A stretch of 64,000 nucleotides of DNA from Dehalobacter sp. DCM (GTDB lineage Bacteria > Bacillota > Desulfitobacteriia > Desulfitobacteriales > Syntrophobotulaceae), in assembly GCF_024972775.1 (NCBI RefSeq), contig NZ_CP092282.1:110001-174000 (forward strand), given 5' to 3'. The translations under genes were made by a program, and so were the position numbers. A model generated the notes under the pieces. The model ran no database searches. It saw nothing but the letters and a program-made list of their open reading frames with translations, and had not been told where the DNA came from. Position 1 is the stretch's first letter. The number at the start of each line of letters is the position of its first letter. Below, piece by piece: positions 51,887 through 60,893 of the stretch.

Positions 51887-53482
51887 TTAGAAGACCAAAA
51901 TCCCCCGGTCGTCATATACGCTGTTTCTGACCTCTGTTCGCAGGGATCTGTCGAGAGCCATGATTGTTGCCACGGCTCCGTCGATCTTCTCGGTGCTTTT
52001 TTCCTTGTCCGGCTTTATGTTTCCCGCCGGATCTGTCCGTATGAAGATGTTGTCCATCATCCACCTCAGGACCGGATGCCCGCCGTGGGCGAGCTTTTCT
52101 TCCAGGGTCAGTTTCATAAGCTCCTTGGTCGGCGGAGACATATCTTTGAAGCCCTGACCGAAGGGAACCACCGTAAAGCCCATGCCTTCCAGGTTCTGAA
52201 CCATCTGCACGGCTCCCCAGCGGTCAAAGGCGATTTCCTTGATGTTGTATTTTTCTCCGAGTTTTTCAATGAAAGCTTCTATGAAGCCGTAATGGACCAC
52301 GTTTCCCTCGGTAGTCTGCAAGTGTCCTTGCTTTTGCCAAACATCGTAAGGCACATGATCCCGCCGGACACGGAGGTCGATGTTCTCCTCCGGGATCCAG
52401 AAGTAAGGGAGGACGATGTACTTGTCATTCTCATCTTCCAGAGGGAATACCAGAACGAAAGCCGTAATGTCCGTGGTGCTTGAAAGGTCGAGACCCCCAT
52501 AGCAGACGCGCCCTTCCAGTAAATCCGGGTTGACCGGGAATGAGCATTTGTCCCATTTATCCATCGGCATCCAACGTACTGCCTGTTTGACCCACTGGTT
52601 CAGCCTAAGCTGCCTGAAGCTGTTCTCCTCGGCAGGGTTTTGTTTGGCGCTTTCGCAGGCGGCCTTTACCTTGTCCATGCCGACTGTGATGCCAAGGGAG
52701 GGGTTTGCCTTTTTCCAGACCTTCGGATCGGTCCAGTCGTCAGTTTCATCAGCCCCGAAGATGACGGGATAGAAGGTCGGGTCGATTTTCCTCCCGTCCA
52801 GGATGTCCTGGGCTTTCTGGTGGATCTCATAGCAGATGCTGTTGGTATCATTGCCGGCAGTGGTGATCAGAAAGTAGAGCGGCTGCATCCTGGCGTCGCC
52901 GCTGCCTTTGGTCATAACGTCAAAGAGTTTTCGGTTTGGCTGCGTGTGAAGCTCGTCGAACACGACTCCGTGGGTGTTGAAGCCGTGCTTGTTGGAAACG
53001 TCCGCCGAAAGCACCTGGTAGATGCTCCCGGTTGGGAGGTAGATCAGACGCTTCTGGGAATCCAGGATCTTCACGCGCTTTGAAAGTGCCGGGCATAGTC
53101 TCACCATGTCAGCCGCCACATTAAAGACGATGGATGCCTGGTTACGGTCGGCGGCGCACCCGTATACTTCAGCCCGTTCCTCACCGTCGCCGCAGGTGAG
53201 GAGCAGGGCAATGGCGGCAGCCAGTTCCGATTTGCCCATCTTCTTGGGGATTTCCACGTATGCCGTGTTGAACTGACGATAGCCGTTGGACTTGATTGTC
53301 CCGAAAACATCGCGGATGATTTGCTCCTGCCAGTCGATGAGTTCGAAGGGCTTTCCTGCCCAGGTGCCTTTTGTGTGGGACAGGCATTCAATAAACCCGA
53401 CCGCATAGTCTGCGGCGGCTTTGTCGTAGTGGGAATCCTTGCCCATGAATTGAGTGGACTTGTATTTCTTCAGCCTTCGTAT
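51887..53482 (-). CDS. Terminase large subunit
   Basis: A protein of about 531 aa that packages DNA. ATPase motifs are VEIPKKMGKSELAAAIALLL (Walker A-like) and THGVVFDELHTQP (Walker B); the nuclease part includes YGGLDLSSTTDITAFVLV with the metal-binding Asp. ATG 53446 would give 519 aa, but the family usually starts a little earlier. The in-frame codon at 53480-53482 is ATA, 8 bases after a perfect AGGAGGT, and continues RRLKKYKSTQFMGKDSHYD as in complete homologues. The start may therefore be an ATG mutated to ATA, or a real ATA start. No small terminase gene was recognised nearby. Confidence 0.9.
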   Translation of the reverse strand: MRRLKKYKSTQFMGKDSHYDKAAADYAVGFIECLSHTKGTWAGKPFELIDWQEQIIRDVFGTIKSNGYRQFNTAYVEIPKKMGKSELAAAIALLLTCGDGEERAEVYGCAADRNQASIVFNVAADMVRLCPALSKRVKILDSQKRLIYLPTGSIYQVLSADVSNKHGFNTHGVVFDELHTQPNRKLFDVMTKGSGDARMQPLYFLITTAGNDTNSICYEIHQKAQDILDGRKIDPTFYPVIFGADETDDWTDPKVWKKANPSLGITVGMDKVKAACESAKQNPAEENSFRQLRLNQWVKQAVRWMPMDKWDKCSFPVNPDLLEGRVCYGGLDLSSTTDITAFVLVFPLEDENDKYIVLPYFWIPEENIDLRVRRDHVPYDVWQKQGHLQTTEGNVVHYGFIEAFIEKLGEKYNIKEIAFDRWGAVQMVQNLEGMGFTVVPFGQGFKDMSPPTKELMKLTLEEKLAHGGHPVLRWMMDNIFIRTDPAGNIKPDKEKSTEKIDGAVATIMALDRSLRTEVRNSVYDDRGILVF

Positions 53483-53571
53483 ATGCGGTCACCTCCTTCG
53501 ACAGACATAAAAATAGACCCCAAAGGGCCTTCCGGTACGAGGAACAGAGCCGTAAGGCTCCGCCTCTTTGG

Positions 53572-53796
53572 TTAGTTGAATTTGCTCATCAGGATCTGGA
53601 AAGCAATCTGGGCGTCTTCATCCTTTGGTTCCACATCCCAGCCGCGCTCGTAGCTGGCGATGGTTTCGTCCTCGCGCCTGATCATCAGTTTTGAAATCCG
53701 CCCGCCCTCAATCCCAAACTCGGATCCTTCCTCAAAGTATTTGACCCAGTATCTGACTAAGCTCGTTGGGGTTTTGATGGTTCCTTCTGTCCACAT
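53572..53796 (-). CDS. Small phage protein of unknown function
   Basis: A 74-aa protein (MWTEGTIKTPTSLVRYWVKY, GIEGGRISKLMIRREDETIA, ending DAQIAFQILMSKFN). Short proteins of this kind are common just before the terminase genes in Clostridia prophages. I know of no function. It is followed by about 90 bases before terminase. Confidence 0.6.
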   Translation of the reverse strand: MWTEGTIKTPTSLVRYWVKYFEEGSEFGIEGGRISKLMIRREDETIASYERGWDVEPKDEDAQIAFQILMSKFN

Positions 53797-53889
53797 AATT
53801 CGTTCCTCCGTTAGTGTAGTTTTGTTATTACATATATCACTCTAACGGCATTTTATAGCAAGCTAATTCTGTTTATTATCAAAATCTTT

Positions 53890-54363
53890 TTAGAACTCCG
53901 TGTCCGTTGGCCAGTAGGTATCCTCATCCAATTCCCAGGGCAGCATCTCACCGGTGAGGATGAAGTGCGCATATTGGCTTTTGCAGTCTCGGGTGAAGGC
54001 AAGGAGTTCATCGTAACCACTGACCTCTGCTATTTGCTGCACCCTGTGGATATCAAACATGTTGGTCTCACCGGACTCTCGAATGGCTAGTATCTGGCGA
54101 ATGATCCGCTCCTCGTAGGATTCTGTGGGCGGGTCAAAGGGTTTGACCACCGAGAAGTTGTCTTCTCCGAAAACCAACCCGAGGGTGGATCCGCAATCCC
54201 AGTTAACGTGTATGGTTCCAATATCATCGACCGTGCTCACCGTTCCCATCTCACCAGGTCTTAATTTGGTGTAAGGATCATTCATCCAGCCGAGTCGGAC
54301 TCGGGTTCCCGGTTTGTAAGTATCCTTGATATGTTTCAAAAGGTCTGGTCTCATGCTTTTCAT
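53890..54363 (-). CDS. DUF4314/DUF5049-like phage protein
   Basis: A 157-aa protein. The N-terminal part is an SH3-like DUF4314 domain (GTRVRLGWMNDPYTKLRPGE followed by GTVSTVDDIGTIHVNWDCGS). The C-terminal part resembles DUF5049 (IIRQILAIRESGETNMFDIH and YAHFILTGEML). Both domains occur, often fused, in Firmicutes phages in the early-to-late transition zone. Function unknown. It starts directly after the stop of the next gene upstream. Confidence 0.72.
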   Translation of the reverse strand: MKSMRPDLLKHIKDTYKPGTRVRLGWMNDPYTKLRPGEMGTVSTVDDIGTIHVNWDCGSTLGLVFGEDNFSVVKPFDPPTESYEERIIRQILAIRESGETNMFDIHRVQQIAEVSGYDELLAFTRDCKSQYAHFILTGEMLPWELDEDTYWPTDTEF

Positions 54364-55077
54364 TTACTCCACCTCCGTTGCATCCGATGTCTTAAAGGCT
54401 GAGCTTCCTGTCAGCTTGGAAAGCAGGATCTTGCGTTCTTGTTTGTACTCGTCCCCGATGAATCCAAGCCTTAGGAGGAAGCAGCGGAAGGCATATTTTT
54501 CGTTTTCGACTTCCTTGGGCTTTGCTGTGACCCGTTTCTGTTCCTTAGCCAGTTTGGCAAGGGAGGTGATGAAAGCGGAGTAGGCTTTGATCTCTTCGGC
54601 GGTCACCGGGAAGCTGAACCAGGGGAAGCTTACTTTATCTTCTGTGATTTCAAGCGGAAGTTCCTTGACCCCAAGGGCGTTCCTGATCAGCGAGTCCTTG
54701 CTTTCGATAAGCTTTTTCAGGTTCTCGAGGTTCGTGTCTGTGAAAGATTCGCGAGGGAGTTCGATCACAAGCCCTCCGATTTCATCCTCAGGCGGTGCGG
54801 ATCCTTTGTCTTCTTCGAAAGGTTTCTCTGCCTGAGCGGGCTTTGTGATTTCGGCTTCAAAGCCCTGTTCGGCCAGTCTCTCGACAAGCAGCTCCAGATT
54901 GTCCGCAGTTACTTGCTCATTGAATGTAAGTTCGCCGTTCTTGCCGACTTTGTAGTCGCCCACCTGGTAGGCGCAGGATGGGACGCCCAGGTATTTTGGC
55001 TTTGTTTCCGTGATTTCGCTGATGGCCTGAACCAGTCGCTTGCGCTCTGTCCCTGAGACTTCGTAGTTGATTTTCAT
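54364..55077 (-). CDS. Phage 'virulence-related' family protein
   Basis: A 237-aa protein (MKINYEVSGTERKRLVQAIS, EITETKPKYLGVPSCAYQVG), with a disordered acidic linker (AEKPFEEDKGSAPPEDEIGG) and a helical second half (ESKDSLIRNALGVKELPLEI). Proteins with this beginning are commonly annotated as virulence-related in Clostridium-type prophages, a name without biochemical basis. It is contiguous with the DUF4314 gene. Confidence 0.65.
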   Translation of the reverse strand: MKINYEVSGTERKRLVQAISEITETKPKYLGVPSCAYQVGDYKVGKNGELTFNEQVTADNLELLVERLAEQGFEAEITKPAQAEKPFEEDKGSAPPEDEIGGLVIELPRESFTDTNLENLKKLIESKDSLIRNALGVKELPLEITEDKVSFPWFSFPVTAEEIKAYSAFITSLAKLAKEQKRVTAKPKEVENEKYAFRCFLLRLGFIGDEYKQERKILLSKLTGSSAFKTSDATEVE

Positions 55078-55171
55078 TGCATTGACCTCCTTGTTTTCTT
55101 GGTATCACATATATCACTCTAAAAGGCTGTGATAGCAAGAGAAATGTGGCCAAATAAAGCTGTAAATCAGA

Positions 55172-55441
55172 TTAGTTTTGATTTTTTACGAGCTGCCGGA
55201 TGCCTGCCAAAACGTAGCAGACACAAGGGAGCGCGACGCCGTTGCCCCACATTTTATATTCCGCAGCGTCGGAGTAAGGTGCTTTGAGCCACTTCGCCAC
55301 CAGCTTTCTGCTCTTGGGTTTTGCGCTTTTGCCGATGGCTTTCCTGTAGGTTTCAAAGATCTCCTCCCACTGTGAGATTTCATCTTCCGAGGGGGAAATG
55401 CTCTCAAGACCGTGGCACCAGTCGTCAGGGAATCCCTGGAG
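55172..55441 (-). pseudogene. C5 DNA methyltransferase, C-terminal piece separated by insertion
   Basis: The last 89 codons of the phage m5C methyltransferase, beginning in motif X (LQGFPDDWCHGLESISPSED) and ending with the cofactor-pocket-closing WGNGVALPCVCYVLAGIRQL. The upstream part is at 60910-62778. The open frame runs into the inserted element, where a GTG at 55474 gives an in-frame start (MYTTKTKQNER), so this piece could be made as a short polypeptide. Confidence 0.88.
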
Positions 55442-55470
55442 CCTTTCATTTTGTTTAGTTTTTGTGGTGT

Positions 55471-55529
55471 ACACGATAGAATCGCCTCCTGATTATCATG
55501 GCTTTGAATCGTGTACATACACGATTCAA
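55471..55529. repeat. Repeated ACACGAT sites and palindrome at the left end of the Tn554-like element
   Basis: ACACGATAGAA is at 55471-55481. A perfect 26-nt palindrome with arms TTGAATCGTGTA and TACACGATTCAA lies at about 55504-55529. These give three ACACGAT copies in alternating orientation within 60 bases, and are likely recombinase binding sites. Confidence 0.65.
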
Positions 55530-55630
55530 AAAATATTGGTCGAAAAACCGTTTTGTGATGTTTGGTGATAAAAAATACAGCACAGGCCGAGGCCATATGC
55601 TGTATTCAATGCTGCGGAGATATGGAAATG

Positions 55631-55840
55631 TCATTTCAGAAAATCAGGCAGTTTTGGCGGTGGTGCCGGATTGTCGCGCACAATTTTTCTAATCTGCTCA
55701 GCAATATCCTGCTCAGACCATTCATGCCCATCTCCCGGTTCGGTGCCAAACCGTTCAAGAATAATAGCCTCCTGCTCTTTGGTAAACAAAATGTGCGCGG
55801 ATTTTTCCCAAGCCCTCAGCTTTTTCCTGTTCAATATCAT
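55631..55840 (-). CDS. Small protein of the Tn554-like element
   Basis: A 69-aa charged protein (MILNRKKLRAWEKSAHILFT ... PPPKLPDFLK). It overlaps the TnpC-like gene by 4 bases (ATGA) and is the last gene of the element. I do not recognise it; it may be a regulator or directionality factor. Confidence 0.55.
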   Translation of the reverse strand: MILNRKKLRAWEKSAHILFTKEQEAIILERFGTEPGDGHEWSEQDIAEQIRKIVRDNPAPPPKLPDFLK

Positions 55841-56265
55841 TTTCGCTCACCCCCTCCTTGAAGCCGCATTCCACGCTGCATAAGGGAATGAAGTTCCCCC
55901 CGCAGCAGCTCACATTCAGAACGCAATTCCTGTACAGTTTCACGCAATTGAATATTTGCAGACTTAAGATCGCTTTCCCGGCGCTTGGATTTCTCCAATT
56001 GCAGGAGTAGCTTCGCATATTGACTCTCCAGCGTCCCTTCGGATACAGTCTTTGCAGGGATATGGAAGAGTTCCTCATCCATCAAGGCTTTCACGTGCGG
56101 CTTGCTGAATACCGAACGTGAAAGCCCCGTCCGTTCGCATAAGCGTTTTATGGTAACCGGACACCCTTCCGCCTTCAGCTCCTGTATCGTGCTTTTAACA
56201 GCGGATATCGTTTGTTCACGCTGCTTTTGCTGTAGATTGAGCAGGGAATCAGGAATTTTTCTCAT
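55837..56265 (-). CDS. tnpC: TnpC-like protein (DUF6262) of the Tn554-like element
   Basis: A 142-aa protein with an N-terminal HTH-like part (TIKRLCERTGLSRSVFSKPH) and a C-terminal coiled coil (about residues 75-125: LLLQLEKSKRRESDLKSANI, QLRETVQELRSECELLRGEL). This layout is that of Tn554 TnpC, a protein that raises transposition efficiency and influences orientation in that system. It overlaps both neighbouring genes. Confidence 0.75.
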   Translation of the reverse strand: MRKIPDSLLNLQQKQREQTISAVKSTIQELKAEGCPVTIKRLCERTGLSRSVFSKPHVKALMDEELFHIPAKTVSEGTLESQYAKLLLQLEKSKRRESDLKSANIQLRETVQELRSECELLRGELHSLMQRGMRLQGGGERK

Positions 56266-57796
56266 CGCCAGTTACCTCCAGATATGTTTTCATTTTGTTT
56301 ACAACCTCCTGATATAGAACAGCATTTGCAGCGGCATTTTTTTGAATGATAGGAAAGGCTTTGAACCGCACCGCTTTTATGCGCCAGGCTTCGGCCTGTT
56401 CCTCAAAGAACGGAATCTGCTCGATTTCAGGAATAAAATAGCGGCAGTTCAAGCAAGCCTGCATATCGCATTTACATCCGGTAATATCACTGCATATGCC
56501 GCCGCGCACCCTGTGGGCACGCAGGTTTTCCAGCAGCCTGGCCTCCGTCTGCGGGTTCATGCTCAGGATTCTCCCATGAAACATAACCGGAGATGACTCG
56601 TCAGACTCCCCCAAAACAAGCCTCTGCTTTTCCGTAAGAACCTCCGGACGCAGGTCGAGATGGTTGTATGATTTGAGAATCATCTGGTCGTTCTTGTGGC
56701 CTGTCATGTGGGCGATCTGCTCTATGGTAAAGCCTTCTGCCAGCCGGTCTGTAATGCCGTTGTGTCTGAGCATGTGGCTTTTCAGAACATATAGGGTTCC
56801 GTTTTCATCACGGACATCATACATTTCGCAGTATCGTTTGAAGAACACGTTGATATGGTTAGGGGTAGCTGTCAGGACATTGTGCTTCCGGACAACTGTT
56901 TCGGCCCATTTTCCGTATCTGTACCAGGCTTTCTTGTAGGCCAGCAGCAGTCCCCGCTGATTTTCCGGCAGATAAGGCGATAGGGCACGCTGCGCTTCCT
57001 GCTGCTCATGTAAAAGGTCTATCAGATATTTCCCAATCCCCTCATACTCAATGTGGAGGCTGCGCATCTCTGCCAGGTTGTAGCCGCCGTTTTGCTTCCA
57101 TGAGGGGAGGAACAGAATAAAATGCCCGTCAAACTGCTTGACGCAGTCCGGCTCCATTGCGCAGACCTCGCTGACCCGCGTGGGAAAAAGCCTCATAATC
57201 CAATACGCGACCCGAATATGAAGCTGTATTTCCGGCATTAGAAATAACCGGTCAAGCTGGCGTTCAACAAAAGGAGGAATCAGCTTTTCGTCATAGTGTA
57301 AAGGCTGAACGAATGGGTTTCCGGCGAAATGATTGTATAGCTTCCGGCCTTCCCATCCCTGCATGACATCAAAAAAGTTCTTGATGACTTGCCATATGCC
57401 GTTTTTTACCTGTTCCTTTGTACAATTCCCATCCAGATATGCTTTAAATCCAGCGACAAAGGACGGCGTGCAACAATACAGAGCATCTTCTTCACCCTGC
57501 AATTCTAGAAACTGCAGGAACCATATCAGCCGGATCACGTGCTGCCGGGCTGATGATACTCGCATGCCTCCAAGCAGTTTCAGCACAATGAAGTATTTGG
57601 CTGCTTCCTTAAATTGTTCCGGGACATTCACAAAGTGGAGCACACAGGATCTGTCAGCCGGATGCTTTTTGAGCCTGTCGCAGTGCCATATGTCGTCACC
57701 AAAGCAATCGCTGCCTGAAATACTGGCAACAAAGGCGCGGTATTCCACTTTACGATCTTCCTGAAAGTTTTCCTGCACCGCAGCATTACTTGGCAT
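56249..57796 (-). CDS. Tyrosine recombinase 3 of the Tn554-like element
   Basis: A 515-aa site-specific recombinase. The catalytic residues are Arg in LFPTRVSEVCAMEPD, His-x-x-Arg in LKSHMLRHNGITDRL, the His of AHMTGHKNDQMILKS and the nucleophile Tyr in KSYNHLD. A C-terminal cysteine cluster (CDMQACLNCRYFIPE) is also seen in Tn554 TnpB-like proteins. GGAGG at 57804-57808 supports ATG 57796. It overlaps the recombinase before it and the TnpC-like gene after it. Confidence 0.82.
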   Translation of the reverse strand: MPSNAAVQENFQEDRKVEYRAFVASISGSDCFGDDIWHCDRLKKHPADRSCVLHFVNVPEQFKEAAKYFIVLKLLGGMRVSSARQHVIRLIWFLQFLELQGEEDALYCCTPSFVAGFKAYLDGNCTKEQVKNGIWQVIKNFFDVMQGWEGRKLYNHFAGNPFVQPLHYDEKLIPPFVERQLDRLFLMPEIQLHIRVAYWIMRLFPTRVSEVCAMEPDCVKQFDGHFILFLPSWKQNGGYNLAEMRSLHIEYEGIGKYLIDLLHEQQEAQRALSPYLPENQRGLLLAYKKAWYRYGKWAETVVRKHNVLTATPNHINVFFKRYCEMYDVRDENGTLYVLKSHMLRHNGITDRLAEGFTIEQIAHMTGHKNDQMILKSYNHLDLRPEVLTEKQRLVLGESDESSPVMFHGRILSMNPQTEARLLENLRAHRVRGGICSDITGCKCDMQACLNCRYFIPEIEQIPFFEEQAEAWRIKAVRFKAFPIIQKNAAANAVLYQEVVNKMKTYLEVTGDEKNS

Positions 57797-59603
57797 ACAA
57801 ACCACCTCCAAAAGCTGCCTCGATTTTTGTCACGGTATCCGAGTAGGAATCAAGCAGCGCTTTTTCCTGCTGATACTGCCGGTATGACTGGTAATCCGCA
57901 ATCCCCATCTCCCGGTAGGACTCAACAAGCCCGTCCACGAGCTTGCGCTGGGAATCCCGCAGGGCTATCCAGTACTGTAGATACGGTTTGCCTGTACAAA
58001 GATTTTTGCAGTTTACACAGCTTAGCGTACGGCTGCGCTCCCGGCATTCTCCATCGGCAAAAACGCGCATACAGAATCCCAATTCAACCCTGCGCTGTTC
58101 AAGGCGGAAGTCCACAAACAAGAGCCGCCGCTGTTCTTCGCTGAATTGATCAAGCTGCTCGTTGTTAAGCAGAAGATCAAATTTTTCTCTAAAAAAGGAA
58201 GTGTTCATTTCAGCAAGCCGCTTCTTTCGAACCTCGGCGTAATACTTCATTGAGGTTTTGCGTGAGAGATGGCTCAGCCAGTAGGCAAGCTCCGTCATGG
58301 ATGCTCCGCTTTCGACCAGCATGACGGCAATGGTTTTTCGGAACTGCCTTGTGGTCAGCTTCCAGAGGTGGTCATTTTCATCAGTAATGCAGTGCTTCGC
58401 AATCAGCCTGTTTACCGCATCGCAAAACCCGTCACCGCAGGGAAGCGAAGGACGCTGGCTCCCATTTTTCACAATGAAGATATACGGCTCACCATATTCC
58501 TCCCGCAGGCTTTGGGTTCTCTTAATCTGACGGGTGATTTCTCTTGACAGAAAAGCAGGGATCAGCATTTCACAGGTATCGCCGATGCCGCGCTTGCGCC
58601 GGGCGCTTAATGTTTTGTGCGGCACATAGCGCAGGAGCATCAGCCCCTCAAAACGTGATGGTGCCAGACAGTCCTCTTTCAGCAGTACGACTTCCGACAA
58701 TCTCAGCCCGGTATTGATAAAAATGCTGTATAGAACCCGGTGTGTATCGCTTAACTCGTGACTATGCTTTTCAATCGCCGCCGCTACTGGGTCGGGGATT
58801 ATCTCAGTATTTCTGGACATGTTGTCCAGATTGAAAAAGCGGTACTTTGCAAATGGATTCCCCGTCGGTATCGGTGTCCGGAGGCTCGGATCACGCATGT
58901 CTCCGCAAAGGTAGTCTATGATTTGGCCGCAGGCACGCATGGTGTTGGCAACGGACTTGACGGACAGTCTGCCGCCGTGCTTGGATAAGCAGTCGTTTTC
59001 CAGATAGTTGTAGAGTTGACGGGCATCCACATCGGATATATCCGCGAAATAGTGGATGCCTGGGTTATTGCTGCTGAGGAAATTGACTCCCTTGATTACT
59101 GCAGCAAGAACCGGGGTCCGATAGTCGCTACGGCCTTGAAGGTACCACAGCATAAAGTATTTCAGTTCCAAGCGCAGCGAGACGCAATGGATCTTGCTGA
59201 AATCGTAGCTGTTGCTCCTCAAATTGGGTCCGGTTAGATAAAACAGCTGCCATATATCGTTATGGACACTCAATTGTTGGCGGTTTTCCCTCCTGAAAAG
59301 TGATTTTTGCTTCTCAAACTCGATGTCAGCAATTGTTTTAACTACATCAGCGATGGGTGTCCCATAAAACCTGCTTGCCTGCTTTTTGTCTGTAAATGCG
59401 GCCTGGAGCAGCTTAAAACTCGTAACGTTCTCGCGCCTGACAGTAAATTCTGCTGCTTTCTCCTGAAAGTATGCCGTGAGCAAATTTGGCGGGGCATTTT
59501 CCATAGCCCGGATCATTTCCGATACTCCGACAGAATCCAGTACCGGCTGTAGGCTGCTTCTAGAGCACAGTGATTCTTCCAATGCTGTAAATGAGGAGTT
59601 CAT
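57786..59603 (-). CDS. tnpB: Tyrosine recombinase 2 (TnpB-like) of the Tn554-like element
   Basis: A 605-aa recombinase, about the length of Tn554 TnpB (630 aa). Catalytic region: Arg in INTGLRLSEVVLLKED, RQFRKTIAVML in place of the usual HxxR, the His in AYWLSHLSRKTSMKY and Tyr in KYYAEV. C-terminal Cys-rich CVNCKNLCTGKPYLQYW is like the family. Start overlaps the stop of recombinase 1 (ATGA at 59600-59603). Confidence 0.82.
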   Translation of the reverse strand: MNSSFTALEESLCSRSSLQPVLDSVGVSEMIRAMENAPPNLLTAYFQEKAAEFTVRRENVTSFKLLQAAFTDKKQASRFYGTPIADVVKTIADIEFEKQKSLFRRENRQQLSVHNDIWQLFYLTGPNLRSNSYDFSKIHCVSLRLELKYFMLWYLQGRSDYRTPVLAAVIKGVNFLSSNNPGIHYFADISDVDARQLYNYLENDCLSKHGGRLSVKSVANTMRACGQIIDYLCGDMRDPSLRTPIPTGNPFAKYRFFNLDNMSRNTEIIPDPVAAAIEKHSHELSDTHRVLYSIFINTGLRLSEVVLLKEDCLAPSRFEGLMLLRYVPHKTLSARRKRGIGDTCEMLIPAFLSREITRQIKRTQSLREEYGEPYIFIVKNGSQRPSLPCGDGFCDAVNRLIAKHCITDENDHLWKLTTRQFRKTIAVMLVESGASMTELAYWLSHLSRKTSMKYYAEVRKKRLAEMNTSFFREKFDLLLNNEQLDQFSEEQRRLLFVDFRLEQRRVELGFCMRVFADGECRERSRTLSCVNCKNLCTGKPYLQYWIALRDSQRKLVDGLVESYREMGIADYQSYRQYQQEKALLDSYSDTVTKIEAAFGGGLYAK

Positions 59604-60760
59604 CTTTGCCCCTCCTTTGCCTTTTGAAGCTTATCAAACACCGCCTTGGCGATAATCGGATTGTTGTAATTGCGGTATGGCTCGATAGAATCCAGGCTCT
59701 TCCAGCCAAAGTGCTCCGAAATCATCGCATCGGAAATGTTGTTCTCCGGATGCGCCGCCTGATGCTCCAGAAATTGCATGACTTTCGTGCTGCGTCCGCT
59801 GTGGGTACGGATTTTTTTGCTGTCAAGACCCGCCCGTGCCGCACACTTTTTCAAAATCTCCCAGTAATTGCGGTATGCAAGGGGAGTACCCTGGCTGCAC
59901 CCGGCTTTCAGATTGATAAAGATAGTCTGACTGAGCAGGCCGGATTGTGTTTCCGCCTGGGACCTCTCTGTCAAAAGATAGCGGTCCAGCACATCACGTG
60001 TTGATTGCGGAAGAAAGACAGTGCGGTGCTTGAAATCTCCCGAAGATGCGTCCGGTTTACCTTTTGACCGGCTCGGACTGATACGGCCAGCTTGAGAATC
60101 ATAATCTTCAAGCTGCATGCTTAGTACTTCGTCTATCCTGAAGCCTTCCAGCGTGACCAAAAATATAGCCAGATCGCGTAATGTCAGAAAACAGGAGCAG
60201 ATGGTCACCACTTCATCATCCGTATACCATTTGATGTACTCCCGTTTCGCGGTCAGCCTTAACATGTGTCGGTCAATAATGTATTTGTACTCATAAGAAC
60301 TGATCTGGCCATAGAGAAACGATTTTTGGGCCCTCTTCGCATTGTCCATTGTCTGAAACTCAACATGATGCATACCGGTCTGTTCGAGCCATTTGTAGAA
60401 TTCGGTGATGACAGTGACATACTTGCTGAGGGTGCTGTATGACAATGGGGCCCGCAGCCGAATAACGCCTCCGTCCTCATAGCTCCTACCCATAAGCCGC
60501 ATTAAAAATGCCATAACATCATCTGTTACGGCATCCTCAAACGATATTCCCTGCCCATGCAGAAAGTTAAGATATACACAAAGCTTGTGTGCGTACTCCT
60601 TTCCGGTGCTGATCTTTCGAATGCTCTTCAAGTCCAGCCATTCATTGATCTGGTAAAACGGGATGCCGTGCCTTGTGATCAGCCATAGTTCCCTTTCACC
60701 ACCTGACGGTGCTGGCATCAGTGCGCGCATCACCTTGAAAACTCGTTGTTCTTTTTCCAT
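59600..60760 (-). CDS. tnpA: Tyrosine recombinase 1 (TnpA-like) of the Tn554-like element
   Basis: A 386-aa recombinase, close to Tn554 TnpA in size (361 aa). Catalytic residues: Arg in TLEGFRIDEVLSMQLED, HxxR in KIRTHSGRSTKVMQFLE, the HFGW box, and Tyr in DSIEPYRNY. An N-terminal SAM-like domain (GKEYAHKLCVYLNFLHGQGI) binds the core site. First gene of the element, behind TAGGAGG; about 150 bases of upstream DNA carry ACACGAT-type sites. Confidence 0.85.
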   Translation of the reverse strand: MEKEQRVFKVMRALMPAPSGGERELWLITRHGIPFYQINEWLDLKSIRKISTGKEYAHKLCVYLNFLHGQGISFEDAVTDDVMAFLMRLMGRSYEDGGVIRLRAPLSYSTLSKYVTVITEFYKWLEQTGMHHVEFQTMDNAKRAQKSFLYGQISSYEYKYIIDRHMLRLTAKREYIKWYTDDEVVTICSCFLTLRDLAIFLVTLEGFRIDEVLSMQLEDYDSQAGRISPSRSKGKPDASSGDFKHRTVFLPQSTRDVLDRYLLTERSQAETQSGLLSQTIFINLKAGCSQGTPLAYRNYWEILKKCAARAGLDSKKIRTHSGRSTKVMQFLEHQAAHPENNISDAMISEHFGWKSLDSIEPYRNYNNPIIAKAVFDKLQKAKEGQR

Positions 60761-60867
60761 ACGAACCTCCTATACGATGTACAATAAAATTCCTGCAGAG
60801 TACCCTACAGGTACAGATATTGTAACACGCTTATAGAAGGCTGTAGTAACATGGCTTTACATCGTCT

Positions 60868-60893
60868 TTCTATCGTGTAATTAACTACCGTGT
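60868..60893. repeat. Right-end ACACGAT-type sites of the Tn554-like element
   Basis: TTCTATCGTGT (60868-60878) is the inverse of ACACGATAGAA at the left end; CCGTGTATAG follows ten bases later as a variant. The end lies about 30 bases from the CCTT junction, as on the left. Confidence 0.6.
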
